Shown: positions 63,816-64,000 of the stretch, in pieces
How positions within the stretch are numbered: position 1 is the first letter of the stretch
Layout: each line of letters opens with the position of its first letter
From: Pantoea sp. Nvir
GTDB lineage: Bacteria; Pseudomonadota; Gammaproteobacteria; Enterobacterales; Enterobacteriaceae
Length of the DNA stretch: 64,000 bases
Reading direction: 5' to 3'
Assembly: GCF_009829915.1 (NCBI RefSeq)
Contig: NZ_SZZW01000003.1
Coordinates: forward strand, 62,001-126,000
Made by a program: the position numbers and the translations under genes
Notes under the pieces: model-generated
What the model saw: only the letters and a program-made list of their open reading frames with translations
The model's database searches: none
What the model was told of the DNA's origin: nothing

Positions 63816-64000
63816 ATGAACTTATCTATTCAGGTCTCAGAACAGCGACAACTATTAGAACAGGCAGTTTCTCAAGTACTAGATTTAGCAAAAGTTATTA
63901 CCGATGGTGTGGAAGTGGCAGTGACTAAAACCATAGGAATAAGTGTAAGTACTCGTTATGGTGAAGTGGAGAACATCGAGTTCAATAGCGACGGCGCACT
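63816..64000 (+). CDS. pmbA: Metalloprotease TldE/PmbA, N-terminal part
   Basis: With TldD forms a protease that degrades unfolded peptides and matures microcin B17 and, in E. coli, CcdA. Only the first 61 codons are inside the window. [18 protein letters not shown] leads into [20 protein letters not shown] and [11 protein letters not shown], closely matching E. coli. A GGTAGGAC segment provides a ribosome-binding site for ATG 63816; an ATG 11 bases upstream is out of frame. Confidence 0.92.
   Translation, partial: MNLSIQVSEQRQLLEQAVSQVLDLAKVITDGVEVAVTKTIGISVSTRYGEVENIEFNSDGA

Noticed and set aside
1-64000. Search for CRISPR arrays, IS elements, prophage and rRNA
   Set aside because: No regularly spaced repeats, transposase-like frames, phage genes or rRNA-like segments were seen.

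Overview
This is a 64 kb stretch of a gammaproteobacterial (Enterobacterales) chromosome that looks like the decaying genome of a host-restricted, probably insect-associated, symbiont. Every recognisable gene is a close Enterobacterales orthologue, often of exactly the E. coli length. Only about 63% of the window is coding (about 40.3 kb in 39 genes). The rest is AT-rich DNA without genes, and in several gaps the remains of the expected E. coli neighbour can still be read as broken protein. No IS element, prophage, CRISPR array, rRNA or tRNA was seen. Identifications come from reading the translations against remembered E. coli proteins, not from a database search.

Layout. (1) 1.6-34.3 kb follows the E. 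coli K-12 65-67 min order: lysS-prfB-recJ, sdhE/ygfZ, pepP, [6S RNA]-ygfA, serA, rpiA, fbaA-pgk-epd, metK, galP, gshB-yqgE-ruvX, yggS-yggT, hemW, trmB, [mutY relic], yggX-mltC. (2) 36.2-38.8 kb is a cyanide-insensitive bd-type quinol oxidase operon, cioA-cioB-cioZ. (3) 39.6-42.3 kb is prfC-osmY-ytjA, which lies near 99 min in E. coli. (4) 43.0-52.1 kb returns to the 68 min block: metC-yghB, plsC-parC, parE. (5) 53.3-64.0 kb is the 95-96 min block: cysQ, tamA-tamB, ppa, and the start of pmbA. The window is therefore a mosaic of four ancestral segments, each collinear inside.

Broken genes identified by residual similarity are ubiH, ygfB, zapA, speA, rsmE, rdgB, mutY, yqiA, ytfL (paeA) and yjgA (darP), with a tentative argO. 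Two small genes absent from the supplied ORF list were found by translation: cioZ (DUF2474, 51 aa) and ytjA (DUF1328, 51 aa). prfB keeps the programmed +1 frameshift at codon 26.

Retained functions are lysyl-tRNA charging and release factors (lysS, prfB, prfC), DNA topology and recombination (parC, parE, recJ, ruvX), lower glycolysis and pentose phosphate (fbaA, pgk, epd, rpiA, galP), serine, methionine, SAM and glutathione synthesis (serA, metC, metK, gshB), Fe-S, flavin and haem upkeep (ygfZ, sdhE, hemW, yggX), respiration (cioABZ), and envelope work (plsC, mltC, tamAB, yghB, osmY). Losses cluster in oxidative DNA and nucleotide repair (mutY, rdgB), polyamines (speA, paeA), and accessory factors for division, rRNA modification and ribosome assembly (zapA, rsmE, darP). 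Some regulation appears intact: two gal operators and a CRP site precede galP, and possible Met boxes precede metK.
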